Below are positions 1 to 8,362 of a stretch of 35,976 bases of DNA, piece by piece. This stretch comes from Perkinsus olseni (lineage: Eukaryota; Perkinsozoa; Perkinsida): NCBI GenBank assembly GCA_013115125.1, contig JABANN010000353.1, forward strand, positions 1-35,976, read 5' to 3'. Position numbers and translations under genes: made by a program. Numbering within the stretch: position 1 is the first letter of the stretch; each line of letters starts with the position of its first letter. The notes below the pieces were generated by a model. That model was not told the DNA's origin. It did not search any database and saw nothing but the letters and a program-made list of their open reading frames with translations.

Positions 1-57
1 CAAAGTCCTCTTTGGACTTGCTTGTCGTAGCGGAGCGGAGCGCGATTCACGCTCTAG

Positions 58-236
58 GAACGTTCCTGAGGCATGTTCTTCAAAAACGTGTTTAATGAAC
101 ATGCCTGAAGTTCATGCCCAGGCACGTTCCCGAAACCTTCCAGGAACGTGTTTATTGAACACAATCTCAGGAACGTTCTTGAAGAACGTTCTTCAAGAAC
201 GTTCCTGGGAACAAACTCGCGCTTGTCTATTGAACA
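58..236. repeat. Cluster of nested inverted repeats (palindromes)
   Basis: Several copies of a CAGGAACGTTC-type word occur in both orientations. Positions 168-207 form a perfect 40-bp palindrome made of alternating GAACGTT and CTTCAAG/CTTGAAG words. A second inverted pair, AGGCATGTTC and GAACATGCCT, lies at about 68-113. A CGTGTTTA(A/T)TGAAC word is repeated near 87 and 147. The block sits directly upstream of the truncated secreted-protein copy. No coding potential is evident. It could be the end of a MITE-like element, but no target-site duplication could be defined because the window edge is close. Confidence 0.75.
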
Positions 237-248
237 GCCCGTCTGATA

Positions 249-845
249 GTGGAACAATCTGGGGCCGTGGGCCCATTCACAACCTGGAACCGTTACCTTA
301 CTGGATACAAGGGTACACCGGAAGGCGTTGTAGAGTACGCCTCGGTGTACGTAGTCAGTAAGGAGAACCGTCAGGAGAAGTACGAAGTGGCCGTCAACAG
401 CAAAGACCTGAAGAGCCCATGCTTTTCGGTGGTGGAGGCCTCATCAGGGAGCAGCGTGGATCAGAAGGTCCTCGATGATATCAACGATATATGCAAAAAC
501 AACGGCTTCCACATCCACAAAACTCATGAATTTCCGCTTCCCGTCGGAGATTATTTCGGAGCCCTCGACCCCGAGCACAGCCTCGAGCTGAATTTTAACC
601 GTGGCATACCAGTCAACGCATCGCTGAGTGGAATCAAGGGTGACACATTGAACTTCATGTCCTGCGGCCATCTTTTCGTCTACGCTCATGTCGAGGGCTC
701 CGACCATGTCGAATTAGTTCTTCCCTCGCGCGGAGTTGATGCATCGAGTATTTTTGGTGAAGGGCGCGTTGGGCGTGGGAACATGAAAGTGTGGGATAAT
801 GAGAGGAAGCGACGCAAGCGCCGCAAGTGGGCACGCCGTGCGTGA
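249..845 (+). pseudogene. 5'-incomplete copy of secreted-protein paralogue
   Basis: The reading frame from about 234 to the stop at 843-845 encodes some 190 residues clearly homologous to the minus-strand gene at 4904-5656, from the GPF motif onward. It lacks the signal peptide and about the first 55 residues of that paralogue, and no ATG opens the frame (the first codon often used, at 249, is GTG). Upstream lies the palindrome cluster. Either a first exon lies outside the window, joined at an acceptor near 249, or the copy was truncated. About 11 residues are missing relative to the paralogue near its C-terminus, where it instead ends in a short Lys/Arg-rich tail. The function of the family is unknown; it looks lineage-specific. 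Confidence 0.6.
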
Positions 846-1928
846 ATTTGTAAGCCCCTAATAGCCCGTGCTGGGCTGCCGCTCTGTGCACGAAACCATC
901 CAGAGGTATTGATTCGCGATAATCTGCTGGTGCTAGTTAGGTAGTAGTGCTGCTATTAGGTAAATTAGCTGGTGTAATCCAGGGAGTAGACCAAAATAGC
1001 TAGTACACAATGAAGTATGTTCACCAGTAGACTTCAACCACACAAGGTAAGACCGAAATATTAAAGTTTCTTCCAGAGTAACCAACTTTTTTTCAACAAA
1101 CTGGGCACAATACTTGTCAGTCTCAGCGTCGGAAAGGAACCGCAGCAGGGTAAAATCAGTGACACCAAGAAGAACACATATCTTTGAAACAGCGGGAGGA
1201 AGGTTCTCCACAAAACGTGCACGAGGCAACAGAGGTGAGCACGGGTTCTCCACCATGTAATCCAGGGAGTAGACCGGGTTCTCCACCATGTAATCCAGGG
1301 AACACAATACCCAGATATAGGAGAGGTTAATCTCAATAACGTATGAACAGATCAATGGTGAATCACTTAAGCCTAGCAGAAGACAATATCACAATACATT
1401 GCGTGGCGAGCGACAGCCGACACGACAACAGCTGGTAATAGTGCTGCTGGTCGGCTCGGGTACACATGATTTTCTTCCTACCACCACCGCTGTTAAAAGC
1501 TCTGTTCATTCTCATATTTTGAAGCTGTCATTTGTCTTGTCTGTGTCGATGTTCTGGCGTGAGATTGGACAGTTGAGTGACAGTTGAGGGAATCGCCATT
1601 GCCCACACGATGATGTTTCCGACTAGAGTTTTGTTACACTGAGCCTTCCCTTCATCACATGACTGGCGACGTCACAGAACGGAGCACTGATCGAACTTTC
1701 GTAACTGCTGTTAACGAATCATCAGCTTTGTGAGAATTACATCGGTGGTAGTGAACTCCCTAGTGTCGTTCCTACCGTAGTCCGTCGCGAGTTGAACCCC
1801 GAGGCACACGGAGCGACCCACCACGAGAGGTCAAGAACGAAACCAGTAGGGAATGTAGCGAAGCTAGCGTACCCAAGTTCGTCTCGTAACAGAGGACACC
1901 AACGGTCATCATTCGTTCAGAGTCGAAG
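846..1928. other. Intergenic, no confident gene
   Basis: No convincing coding region. A minus-strand open frame at 933-1355 has no recognisable homology and includes an 11-residue tandem repeat (see 1243-1306). The 3' part precedes the FAM227-like start; an AG lies directly before that ATG at 1929, as expected for a spliced-leader acceptor, but this is inference. Confidence 0.5.
1243..1306. repeat. 33-bp tandem duplication
   Basis: Two adjacent copies of a 33-bp unit beginning GGGTTCTCCACCATG, with the second copy diverging at its end. A third partial copy (GTAATCCAGGGAGTAGACC) lies at about 974-992. In the minus-strand frame the unit reads as an 11-residue repeat (LDYMVENP core). Confidence 0.8.
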
Positions 1929-2861
1929 ATGGCCTTTGCTTCAGAACCGATCACGGAGTTTGATGTCTTCCGGGCGGAGGACGCTCACGCTCCTCTACCT
2001 GATAACCCGAATCTTGATGATCCGAACGCTCTATGCTATCCACTGCCGAAGACAATACCAATTCAAAAGGCGAGTGGTCTAACTTGACCTCGTTTGAACA
2101 AGCGTCTCACTACGAACCGGAGCGCATTTCGGCGGACATGCTGGAAGGTTCCGAGGAAGTGTGCTGGCTGTAGGTGCTTACAAACGTCATCGCAAACTTG
2201 CGATGCCCGGGACAAACGGCAAAGTCTCGTGGTCTCTGGGCGGACGACTTCCTGTCAACTCGCAGCCAAGCGATCGTTTCTGATAGCTTCTGGTAAAAGT
2301 AACTGAAGGAGCCTCTTCGGATGAGGATCTTTTCTGACCCCCACGACGGCGCCTTTGACGTCATTGGTGCCCAGGTTCTGCATCTGCCATTATTTCAAAC
2401 CAAAGAAGTTCCGTGGAACCGCAGTGAAACTCTTCGACAGAATCTCCCGGAATTACGTCGAGCTGCTGGATGACATCCACCCGAACCGGCGAGACTTTTT
2501 CTTCGAAGTACGCCTTTCCCTCCCGCCAGTCGTCGCATCATTTGTTCTTCCCTCAGCGGTTCTACGACGCTGTGGCCCAGAGTGTCCTCTACGGGATGTT
2601 CTTGGCTTTTCCAAAGTCACGAATGAGTTTCCTTGACGAGTTCCGCAAGTCCATCGTGTCGCTCTTCGCGTTTTGGACTACCGGTAATTCTTTCATGTCT
2701 CTTCGTCATCCACTGACGTATTCCGCTGCATACCGTGCGCGGCCTCGGCTTTCTTTTGCGTGGCCATCTTTTCAAAAGGCTTCAACTCCGTGTCGAATTC
2801 TCGATTGGACTCTGACCGATGTGCTCAGTTTTTGAAGGCTTCATGCACAGGCTATCACATG
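1929..2861 (+). CDS. FAM227-like protein, N-terminal and core exons
   Basis: Spliced gene. Proposed exons in matching phase: 1929-2073, 2103-2158, 2225-2292, 2375-2507, 2557-2683, 2779-2861. The translated core reads RSQAIVSDSFW, then KLFDRISRNYVELLDDI, then RFYDAVAQSVLYGMFLAF, then DEFRKSIVSLFAFWTTG. This order (Phe-Trp helix, LFDRI.NYV block, AVAQS..AFP block, EF...W.TG block) matches my memory of the FAM227 family, whose members are associated with cilia and flagella. The start ATG has an AG immediately upstream. The first intron (29 nt) is unusually short and may be wrong. It is one of few + strand genes here. The gene probably continues downstream: either a low-complexity tail open to about 3321 or the exons at 3854-4369. 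Family assignment is from motif recall, not a search. Confidence 0.62.
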
Positions 2862-3853
2862 GTTTGTCAGAGGGCTTCTCTCGCGATTCCATCCGAATGT
2901 GGAAGCTCTAGAGCTCTCGCGTAGGTGTTGTCTCGGAGTATCCAGACACTTCGCATTGGAAGTTGAATCTGGGTGGAGGCGATGTATTAGTGATGATGGC
3001 CAAGGACACGGCGCTGACCAGTACGAGTCCCAAGATCAACACTCGAGGAGTGCTCCCTGGGTTCGCTGATCAGCATCTCCCATTCTCGAAGAAAACCTCC
3101 CGGAGCGACAAGAGAGCCAGTCGGAGGCAAGCGCGAGCTCCTTCCACCCTTCGCTCGTTCATGATCCGATCCTAGGATGTTATCGACGACGAGGCATATG
3201 CGGCCCTGAGCCCTCAGAAGACGAATCCCTTGGCAGGCCGCGTCCGAGTGCAATTGAAGTAGCGCCTTCATCACAGCGTTCACTTCGTCAGCGTACTTCT
3301 ATCATAGGTATTCCCCGTTAATGCAGCACCATCTACGATTGAAGAAGTATAAAGCATGCAGCTCGATCGTTCCTGTGCTGTGAGTCTATCCTAAAATCGT
3401 CCGTTGCAGCTCGCGATGGACTGTGGCGATGCAAGCTGGCGAGGCCGAGATCCACGGTTCTGTATCGTTATGATACCTTCCCAGTGGAGGACGGCGGTTG
3501 AGCATCATGCCGTTCATAGTTTTCCCTGGGTTGTTTTGAGCTACTTCTAACACGTGTAACTGATAGTGTGGTATGTCTCTTGAGACTCGGAGTCAACGCG
3601 AGCTAGATAGACGGATATCGGAGGGTCGACCAATAATAGTATCTTCGAGGTTAACGAGAATGTGACTTCAACGCCGGGTTGTGCTCCAACGAGTTGGAAA
3701 GTACGCCCAAAGAGTACCGCGAATCAATAACAATAGAGAAATAAGCGTGTAAGAGAGTACCGTGAGAGTAAACGCCCTGTTCCAGAAAATCCGGGTAGTC
3801 GACAAAACTGACCATCTTTGGCAACGTGGGCATTGAGGATATGATGCTTGTAG
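2862..3853 (+). other. Unresolved stretch between FAM227-like core and downstream exons
   Basis: Contains a long Ser/Pro/Glu-rich frame (about 3076-3321, ending TAA at 3319-3321) of the kind seen in disordered protein tails, preceded by an open frame from about 2925 to 3075; the two are separated by a TGA in the same frame. I could not place introns with confidence. Nothing else recognisable from 3322 to 3853. Confidence 0.35.
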
Positions 3854-4369
3854 AATGTCTCATGGTGGAGCCCGGAGTGGAGATAGTGGGAGACTCGAAC
3901 TTGCGCTGAAAGAAGGAGTCAAAGCCGCTGGTGTCGCGAAAGGAGCTCTCCGAGACTACAGGCAGCTCAGTGAGTCCTTGTCGGAGTACTTGCATAGGCC
4001 GCGTGTGAACGCTAGAATCGCCGTTGATGATTCTACCAGGTGATCAGCTGAAGAAAGAAGAGAACGCTCAGGCTTTTAAGACATTCAAAGAGAAGAGGCG
4101 TTTAGAGGTGGGCTGGACCGTGGCGAGCTGGCTGCATACTCTGTGGCGACACCATTCACTTACCAGTCACAGTAGACTGTACTCAGTAGACAGCGTGCTT
4201 GAGTGTACGGACTCAAATGGGGTCCCCCCTTCATTCACCACATCGACTTCAGGCACGTCGGAAGGATATAATGGAGGCGAATGTGAGCGAGTACTCGAAC
4301 TATTTAGTCAGCCTCAACACTATGCAAGAAGAGGGTGCAAACTCCAACCTAGAGCCGGACCAGGACTAG
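3854..4369 (+). CDS. Small charged, helix-rich exons; unknown (possible 3' end of the FAM227-like gene)
   Basis: Three exons join in phase: 3854-3969, 4016-4107 and 4253-4369 (stop TAG). The encoded stretch is rich in Lys, Glu, Ala and Arg (LELALKEGVKAAGVAKGAL; QLKKEENAQAF; EKRRLEARRKDIMEAN) and is predicted to be helical. The first exon follows a TTGTAG acceptor and contains an ATG at 3855, so it could be a separate short gene or the C-terminal part of the FAM227-like gene on the same strand. No domain recognised. Confidence 0.45.
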
Positions 4370-4903
4370 TCTCATCACAATCACGATCGAGAGCATGTTG
4401 TCTAGCTTCTATGAGAGTGCTTGCGTTGAACTTGGACCGTACCCTATGTTCCCTGGCCAGGAACCACAGTTTCGTGCGGCGGTGACCCAATTGACCGAGC
4501 CGAGCTGTCGAGGGTTCACGAGTTGTTCGAATTCAAAGTGGCACGGCGTGGCGCTGTCTCGACGCTCTCTGGGTTTTCCTCGACCAGCTTGCGGGGGACG
4601 GAGGCTGGCCTTGTGAGACTCCAAGTGAAGAGCGTAACGAGGTCAATCAGTGGACTACTGAACTCCCTACTCAACAATTCATTCCACATCACGACATCAA
4701 CACACAGCAATACATGCGACACAAACTGAATATTGAATAGCATTATTATCATAAATTCGTCCGTATGCAGTGGCCGTACAATACAGCAATAAAGGGAGAG
4801 GGCATTCAAGGGGTGACAAAGTCCCTCCGAGTTTCATCCTTTGAGTCCGAGGAAGACATACCCTTTCGGAAGCTCGGTGCGTCATGTACGATGACGCTCA
4901 TCT
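4370..4903. other. Convergent intergenic region
   Basis: Lies between the 3' ends of + and - strand genes. Short open frames at 4395-4486 and 4523-4729 (+) read plausibly but show no recognised motif and no clear intron links; I do not annotate them as genes. Confidence 0.4.
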
Positions 4904-5656
4904 TTATACCACTCCAGTGTCCCACTTCCGTAAATTAACACGCCCAATGACCCCTTCGCCGCGAAGATACATCTTATCAGCCCCTTGTAGTCGGAGAATA
5001 AGCTCGGTCTGGTCGGAGGTTCCCATTATCATTTTGTCGGGCTCGGAACCTTCAACAACAGCATGGACAAAGAGGCCATCGATCGTCTCGAAAATGAGGA
5101 CATCACCGCCGACTCCCTTGAGGGACGCTTCTTCTGGTATACCACTCTTTAGGCGGAGAGTGAGACTGTGCTCGGGGTCGAGGGCTCCGGAATAACGTCC
5201 GGTAGGAAGCGGAAATTCACGAGTTTTGTGGATGTGGAAGCCGTTGTTTTTGCATATAGCGTTGATATCATCGAGGACCTTCTGATCCACGCTGCTCCCT
5301 GATGAGGTCTCCACCACCGAAAAGCATGGGCTCTTCAGGTCTTCGATATTGACGGCCACTTCGTACTTCTCCTGACGGTTCTCCTTATTGACCACATACA
5401 CCGAGGCGTTTTCCACGAGGCCTCCCGGGATACTCTCGTAACCAGTAACGAAACGAAACCAGTTCATGAAGGGGCCGACGTGCGAGCCTCCCGACTTCGG
5501 ATAAGGATTAGCGCTGCGTGAATCACCCATCATGGGCGCTAAATAGTACTCGATACCAGTAGAACCCTTACCGACCAACCACTCGACCCCCACCAGATCA
5601 CCAGCATGGCAGATCACACTGATGCCACCGAGAATGAATAACCTCAGAGAGTTCAT
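4904..5656 (-). CDS. Secreted protein of unknown function (intact paralogue)
   Basis: Single open frame of 250 residues from the ATG at 5656 (another in-frame ATG lies 12 nt upstream at 5668). Residues 1-18 (MNSLRLFILGGISVICHA) form a classical signal peptide with cleavage before Gly-Asp-Leu. The mature region has conserved blocks TGYESIPGGLVENASVYVV, EDLKSPCFSVVE, SSGSSVDQKVLDDINAICK and ALDPEHSLTLRL. No known domain recognised; only two Cys in the central block, so it is not a Cys-knot protein. It is the complete relative of the frame at 249-845, inverted and about 4 kb away; a central block is nearly identical even at silent sites. Probably secreted or surface-exposed; function unknown. 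Confidence 0.8.
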   Translation of the reverse strand: MNSLRLFILGGISVICHAGDLVGVEWLVGKGSTGIEYYLAPMMGDSRSANPYPKSGGSHVGPFMNWFRFVTGYESIPGGLVENASVYVVNKENRQEKYEVAVNIEDLKSPCFSVVETSSGSSVDQKVLDDINAICKNNGFHIHKTREFPLPTGRYSGALDPEHSLTLRLKSGIPEEASLKGVGGDVLIFETIDGLFVHAVVEGSEPDKMIMGTSDQTELILRLQGADKMYLRGEGVIGRVNLRKWDTGVV

Positions 5657-5694
5657 ATGAGGCAGCATTGGTCACGGAAAACTGAACTACGGCT

Positions 5695-5745
5695 GGAAAA
5701 CTTTTCCTCGGGCACGAGCGGCTCATGCCCGAGGAAAAGTTTTCC
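5695..5745. repeat. 51-bp palindrome (potential cruciform/hairpin)
   Basis: Two perfectly complementary 20-nt arms, 5695-5714 and 5726-5745, separated by 11 nt that themselves contain GAGC-G-GCTC. Each arm also contains its own 13-nt palindrome (GGAAAA-C-TTTTCC type), so the element could fold as one long hairpin or as two small ones. It lies 39 bp upstream of the secreted-protein ATG at 5656. Confidence 0.9.
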
Positions 5746-6190
5746 TCATGATAAGCCCCAACCTTGCATGGAAATCTTGAATTTTCTTGAACGCGTGCCA
5801 GCTGTTTGCCGTGGTGCCCAACGGAACGCTCGAGAACGGCGTATGTGGGGTAGCGGGTTCGAGTCCCGGTCTGCCTCGCGGGGGACTCAAGGAGTGCTGT
5901 TCTTGCTTTGCTACATACTGATTATCCCGCAAATTCGCACAACTAGTACGATGAGGAAGATTACGATAGCCCTATACGTACGGTTTAGAAGCCGATTACG
6001 TGTCACGCAGCGAAAGATACTCCGAAATAATGAACACAAGAGTTTGACACAAAGAGCCAATAGCATCATCCTAATGCTAAGGAAAGGGAAAAGAGTTTAC
6101 ATTCACCGAGAACAGTAATCAACCTCGGATATCAGGTCGTGCTCATGGCCGAGCAAGAAACTACTGGAACGACGAAAAGTAATCCATACT
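5746..6190. other. Intergenic, tRNA-like fragment at 5811-5880
   Basis: Upstream of the 4904-5656 gene and downstream of the 6191-7156 gene. Positions 5811-5823 resemble an internal A box and 5856-5866 are an exact match to the tRNA B-box consensus GGTTCGANTCC. The T arm pairs over 4 of 5 positions, but no acceptor stem can be formed, so this is a tRNA-derived fragment or SINE head, not a functional tRNA. Nothing else recognised. Confidence 0.45.
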
Positions 6191-7156
6191 TCAACACAAG
6201 TTCAGTCTTAGAGGTCCTCTGCCTTGACCATCTTGGAAAACCATGAAGAGCCACTGTCCATAGTAGATAACCTTGAAAGTGCCACCGCCAAGGTCGTGCA
6301 GAGCTTCGAAGCCTTCGTCCAACTCGAACAGATAGATCTCATAGCTGTTCCATGCCACTCGGTACTTAGCAGGCAAGATAAGAGACGGTGTTGTAAGAGG
6401 ATGGTACAGGACGGCATAGCTAGAAGTGAACCTCAATTCGAGACTGGTCTGCCCTCCCGATTGTTCAGCATAACACCATCTTGTATTAGCGAGATCGTCT
6501 ACAGTAGGCGGGGGGACTTCAGCGCCAGGGAGTGGGTCGCAGTCTAGCTCGACACCAGTGCGAGTGAGATCACCAACGACTTCTCCAGACCACACGGCCA
6601 GCATGGTGTCTACGAAGTATGAGAAACGCAGCTCAGAGAACGATTTTCCGATCTTGTTCTCGGCTTCCGAGTCCTCGCCGATAACGTACACCTGATTTCC
6701 CTCGTAGTAATACTGCATGTAGTAAACTTCACCATCGTAGAGGAACATGATCTTATCACCGGCGAAACTAACGACCTCAATCGGGGTCACACCTGCACGG
6801 CGGAGATCGCCCGAGCACCACGTGCCATTTAGAGCTTCCTCGGAGACCAGCGGAGTACTGACCGTGCACTTGGTGGTAGTGGTAGTCGTCGAAACAGTTC
6901 CAGGCGAGGAGATGACGATGTCGTCACACGGAACTGGAGAGCCAGTGCATGCAGCATCGTAGGCAACCGAGCACACTGATCCATCTGTACGGTTCACCAG
7001 ACCATGACAGACAGCCGGGAGCTTCCACGTCATGCAATAGGAGTGCTCGCATCCCGCAGTGTCGTTGCAGAGCTCCTTGCACGAGTCCAATTCCGTCCCG
7101 CTGATGACTTCTACGAGGACCAAGAGGACCATACTCGAAAAAGCACCGTAGTTCAT
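6191..7156 (-). CDS. Secreted two-repeat protein with Cys-rich N-terminal domain
   Basis: 321 residues from the ATG at 7156 (the open frame upstream lacks another ATG). Signal peptide at residues 1-20 (MNYGAFSSMVLLVLVEVISG). Then a Cys-rich module (about 25-75; Cys-x3-Cys-x5-Cys-x4-Cys then TWKLPAVCHGL), a Thr-rich linker (about 84-94), and two related repeats starting LNGTWCSG and LANTRWCYAE. Each repeat alternates hydrophobic and aromatic residues, as expected for beta strands, and ends with a Trp-containing strand (LAVWSG; QWLFMVF). The Cys module is shared with the neighbour at 7527-7922 (TWxxPxxCxGL signature). No standard family recognised; beta-barrel-like secreted binding protein is a guess. 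Single exon, same strand as its neighbours. Confidence 0.78.
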   Translation of the reverse strand: MNYGAFSSMVLLVLVEVISGTELDSCKELCNDTAGCEHSYCMTWKLPAVCHGLVNRTDGSVCSVAYDAACTGSPVPCDDIVISSPGTVSTTTTTTKCTVSTPLVSEEALNGTWCSGDLRRAGVTPIEVVSFAGDKIMFLYDGEVYYMQYYYEGNQVYVIGEDSEAENKIGKSFSELRFSYFVDTMLAVWSGEVVGDLTRTGVELDCDPLPGAEVPPPTVDDLANTRWCYAEQSGGQTSLELRFTSSYAVLYHPLTTPSLILPAKYRVAWNSYEIYLFELDEGFEALHDLGGGTFKVIYYGQWLFMVFQDGQGRGPLRLNLC

Positions 7157-7526
7157 TGTGATAGGTTGGGACGCTAGAATCAACTGTGAGATGTCTTTCG
7201 CAATCCATGGGGGGGGGCTTCAGTGAGAACGCCTAACACGATAATTTCGCTTGAGGCTCACTGACAGCCTGATTCTGCGGTCGCTGGCGAGATCAAAACG
7301 CAAGTGAGGCGTTTCATGCTGAGGCGAGCGAGGTCGGACGCCATCGAGTCGCACTAAGCTCGCTCATGAACGTGAGGCCAGACCCTCAAGCATCGCCGCA
7401 CACGAAACACAAGACGAAGTGTGGGTGAGATGGTATAGGATATATTAATTGCAACAAATTGGGATATATTAGCGGCCTGCTCACCAGATGCATAACAAGG
7501 TAGTTTACGGTACAGGACTGAAGGAG
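7157..7526. other. Intergenic, with a G9 run
   Basis: Short spacer between two secreted-protein genes on the minus strand. Contains a homopolymer of nine G at 7209-7217 and a short AT-rich stretch with a repeated GGATATATTA word at about 7438-7472. No gene seen. Confidence 0.6.
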
Positions 7527-7922
7527 TCACTCAGGCTGATGGTTCATCGGGCACAAGTAGGGCTCCCCTCTGCATCTAGAGTCGGAAATATGACAAAGGC
7601 TAGTATGGTTGATATAAAGACCGTAGCAGGAGGAAGGCTTCTCCCACGTACGGCAGTATGATCCCCAGTAGCTGGCTTTGCAAGAGTCCACAGAACTACA
7701 AGCATCCGTGCAAGTTCGCAGTGTGGGCGTGCATCGGAGAGGAGTGACGCCGTCTGGTGCAGTGAGACCTTCGCATACTCCTGTCGACGTGCACGAACTT
7801 TCCTCACAATCGGAACGTCGCTTACAAGCCCGCTCGCATAGAGCATGGCCGCGTAGCACGCTTGCATCAACGAAGGAATACAGAATGAAGATACAGACTG
7901 ATACGCGAAGCCCACCGCGCAT
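7527..7922 (-). CDS. Small secreted Cys-rich protein
   Basis: 131 residues from the ATG at 7922. Hydrophobic N-terminus (LRVSVCIFILYSFVDAS) is a signal peptide. The mature part has two Cys-rich units: one of the form CERACKRRSDCEESSC followed by VCEGL, and one of the form CTDACSSVDSCKA, then YCRTWEKPSSCYGL and a closing Cys-rich segment. The second unit matches the N-terminal module of the 6191-7156 protein (shared TWxxPxxCxGL). Probably extracellular and disulfide-rich; a host-interaction or surface role is possible but only inferred. Function unknown. Confidence 0.75.
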   Translation of the reverse strand: MRGGLRVSVCIFILYSFVDASVLRGHALCERACKRRSDCEESSCTSTGVCEGLTAPDGVTPLRCTPTLRTCTDACSSVDSCKASYWGSYCRTWEKPSSCYGLYINHTSLCHISDSRCRGEPYLCPMNHQPE

Positions 7923-8362
7923 TGCCGGCGAGTGATGAACAGCAGAACTGAGAGAAGTGAAATCAAGCACGAAACCAATCTGTGGCATTTGCTTTACCGT
8001 GATCCCACCGCACGCGACCTCTGAATCCAATTTCTACTTGAGACTCCAAGAACCAACCATGACGCACGATTCAAGGCAAGCGGCGAGGGCCAAACCGCCG
8101 ACCCCCACTAGAAGCAATCGTTAAACATTCACATTCGCGTGCTCCCCCGGTGGTAATCATGTTCGGTTCGCGGTGGACGTTGATACACGAGAGTCTCTCC
8201 CGATCACCATTGGTGGATCTACGAAGCGCAACGTGTCCCACGGCAGCGAGGGAACGCGTAGTAGACCAACAGGCTGGCTGAGTGTGCGCGTTAGGCGGGG
8301 ATTGACAATGCAACAATGAATGTGGAAGGTTAGAAACGTCGGAAGGTATCAATTTAGGTCAG
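7923..8362. other. Intergenic, nothing recognised
   Basis: Spacer between the OFA-type transporter stop (8363) and the Cys-rich protein start. Only short unrelated open frames were seen. Confidence 0.55.

Noticed and set aside
2159-2173. 15-nt intron in the FAM227-like gene
   Set aside because: A normal 66-nt intron ending at AAAG (2224) also keeps the frame and is more plausible.
1600-4700. Degenerate retroelement covering this region
   Set aside because: The frames looked broken at first, but they join as spliced exons into a FAM227-like core with sound phases, so a host gene is the better reading.
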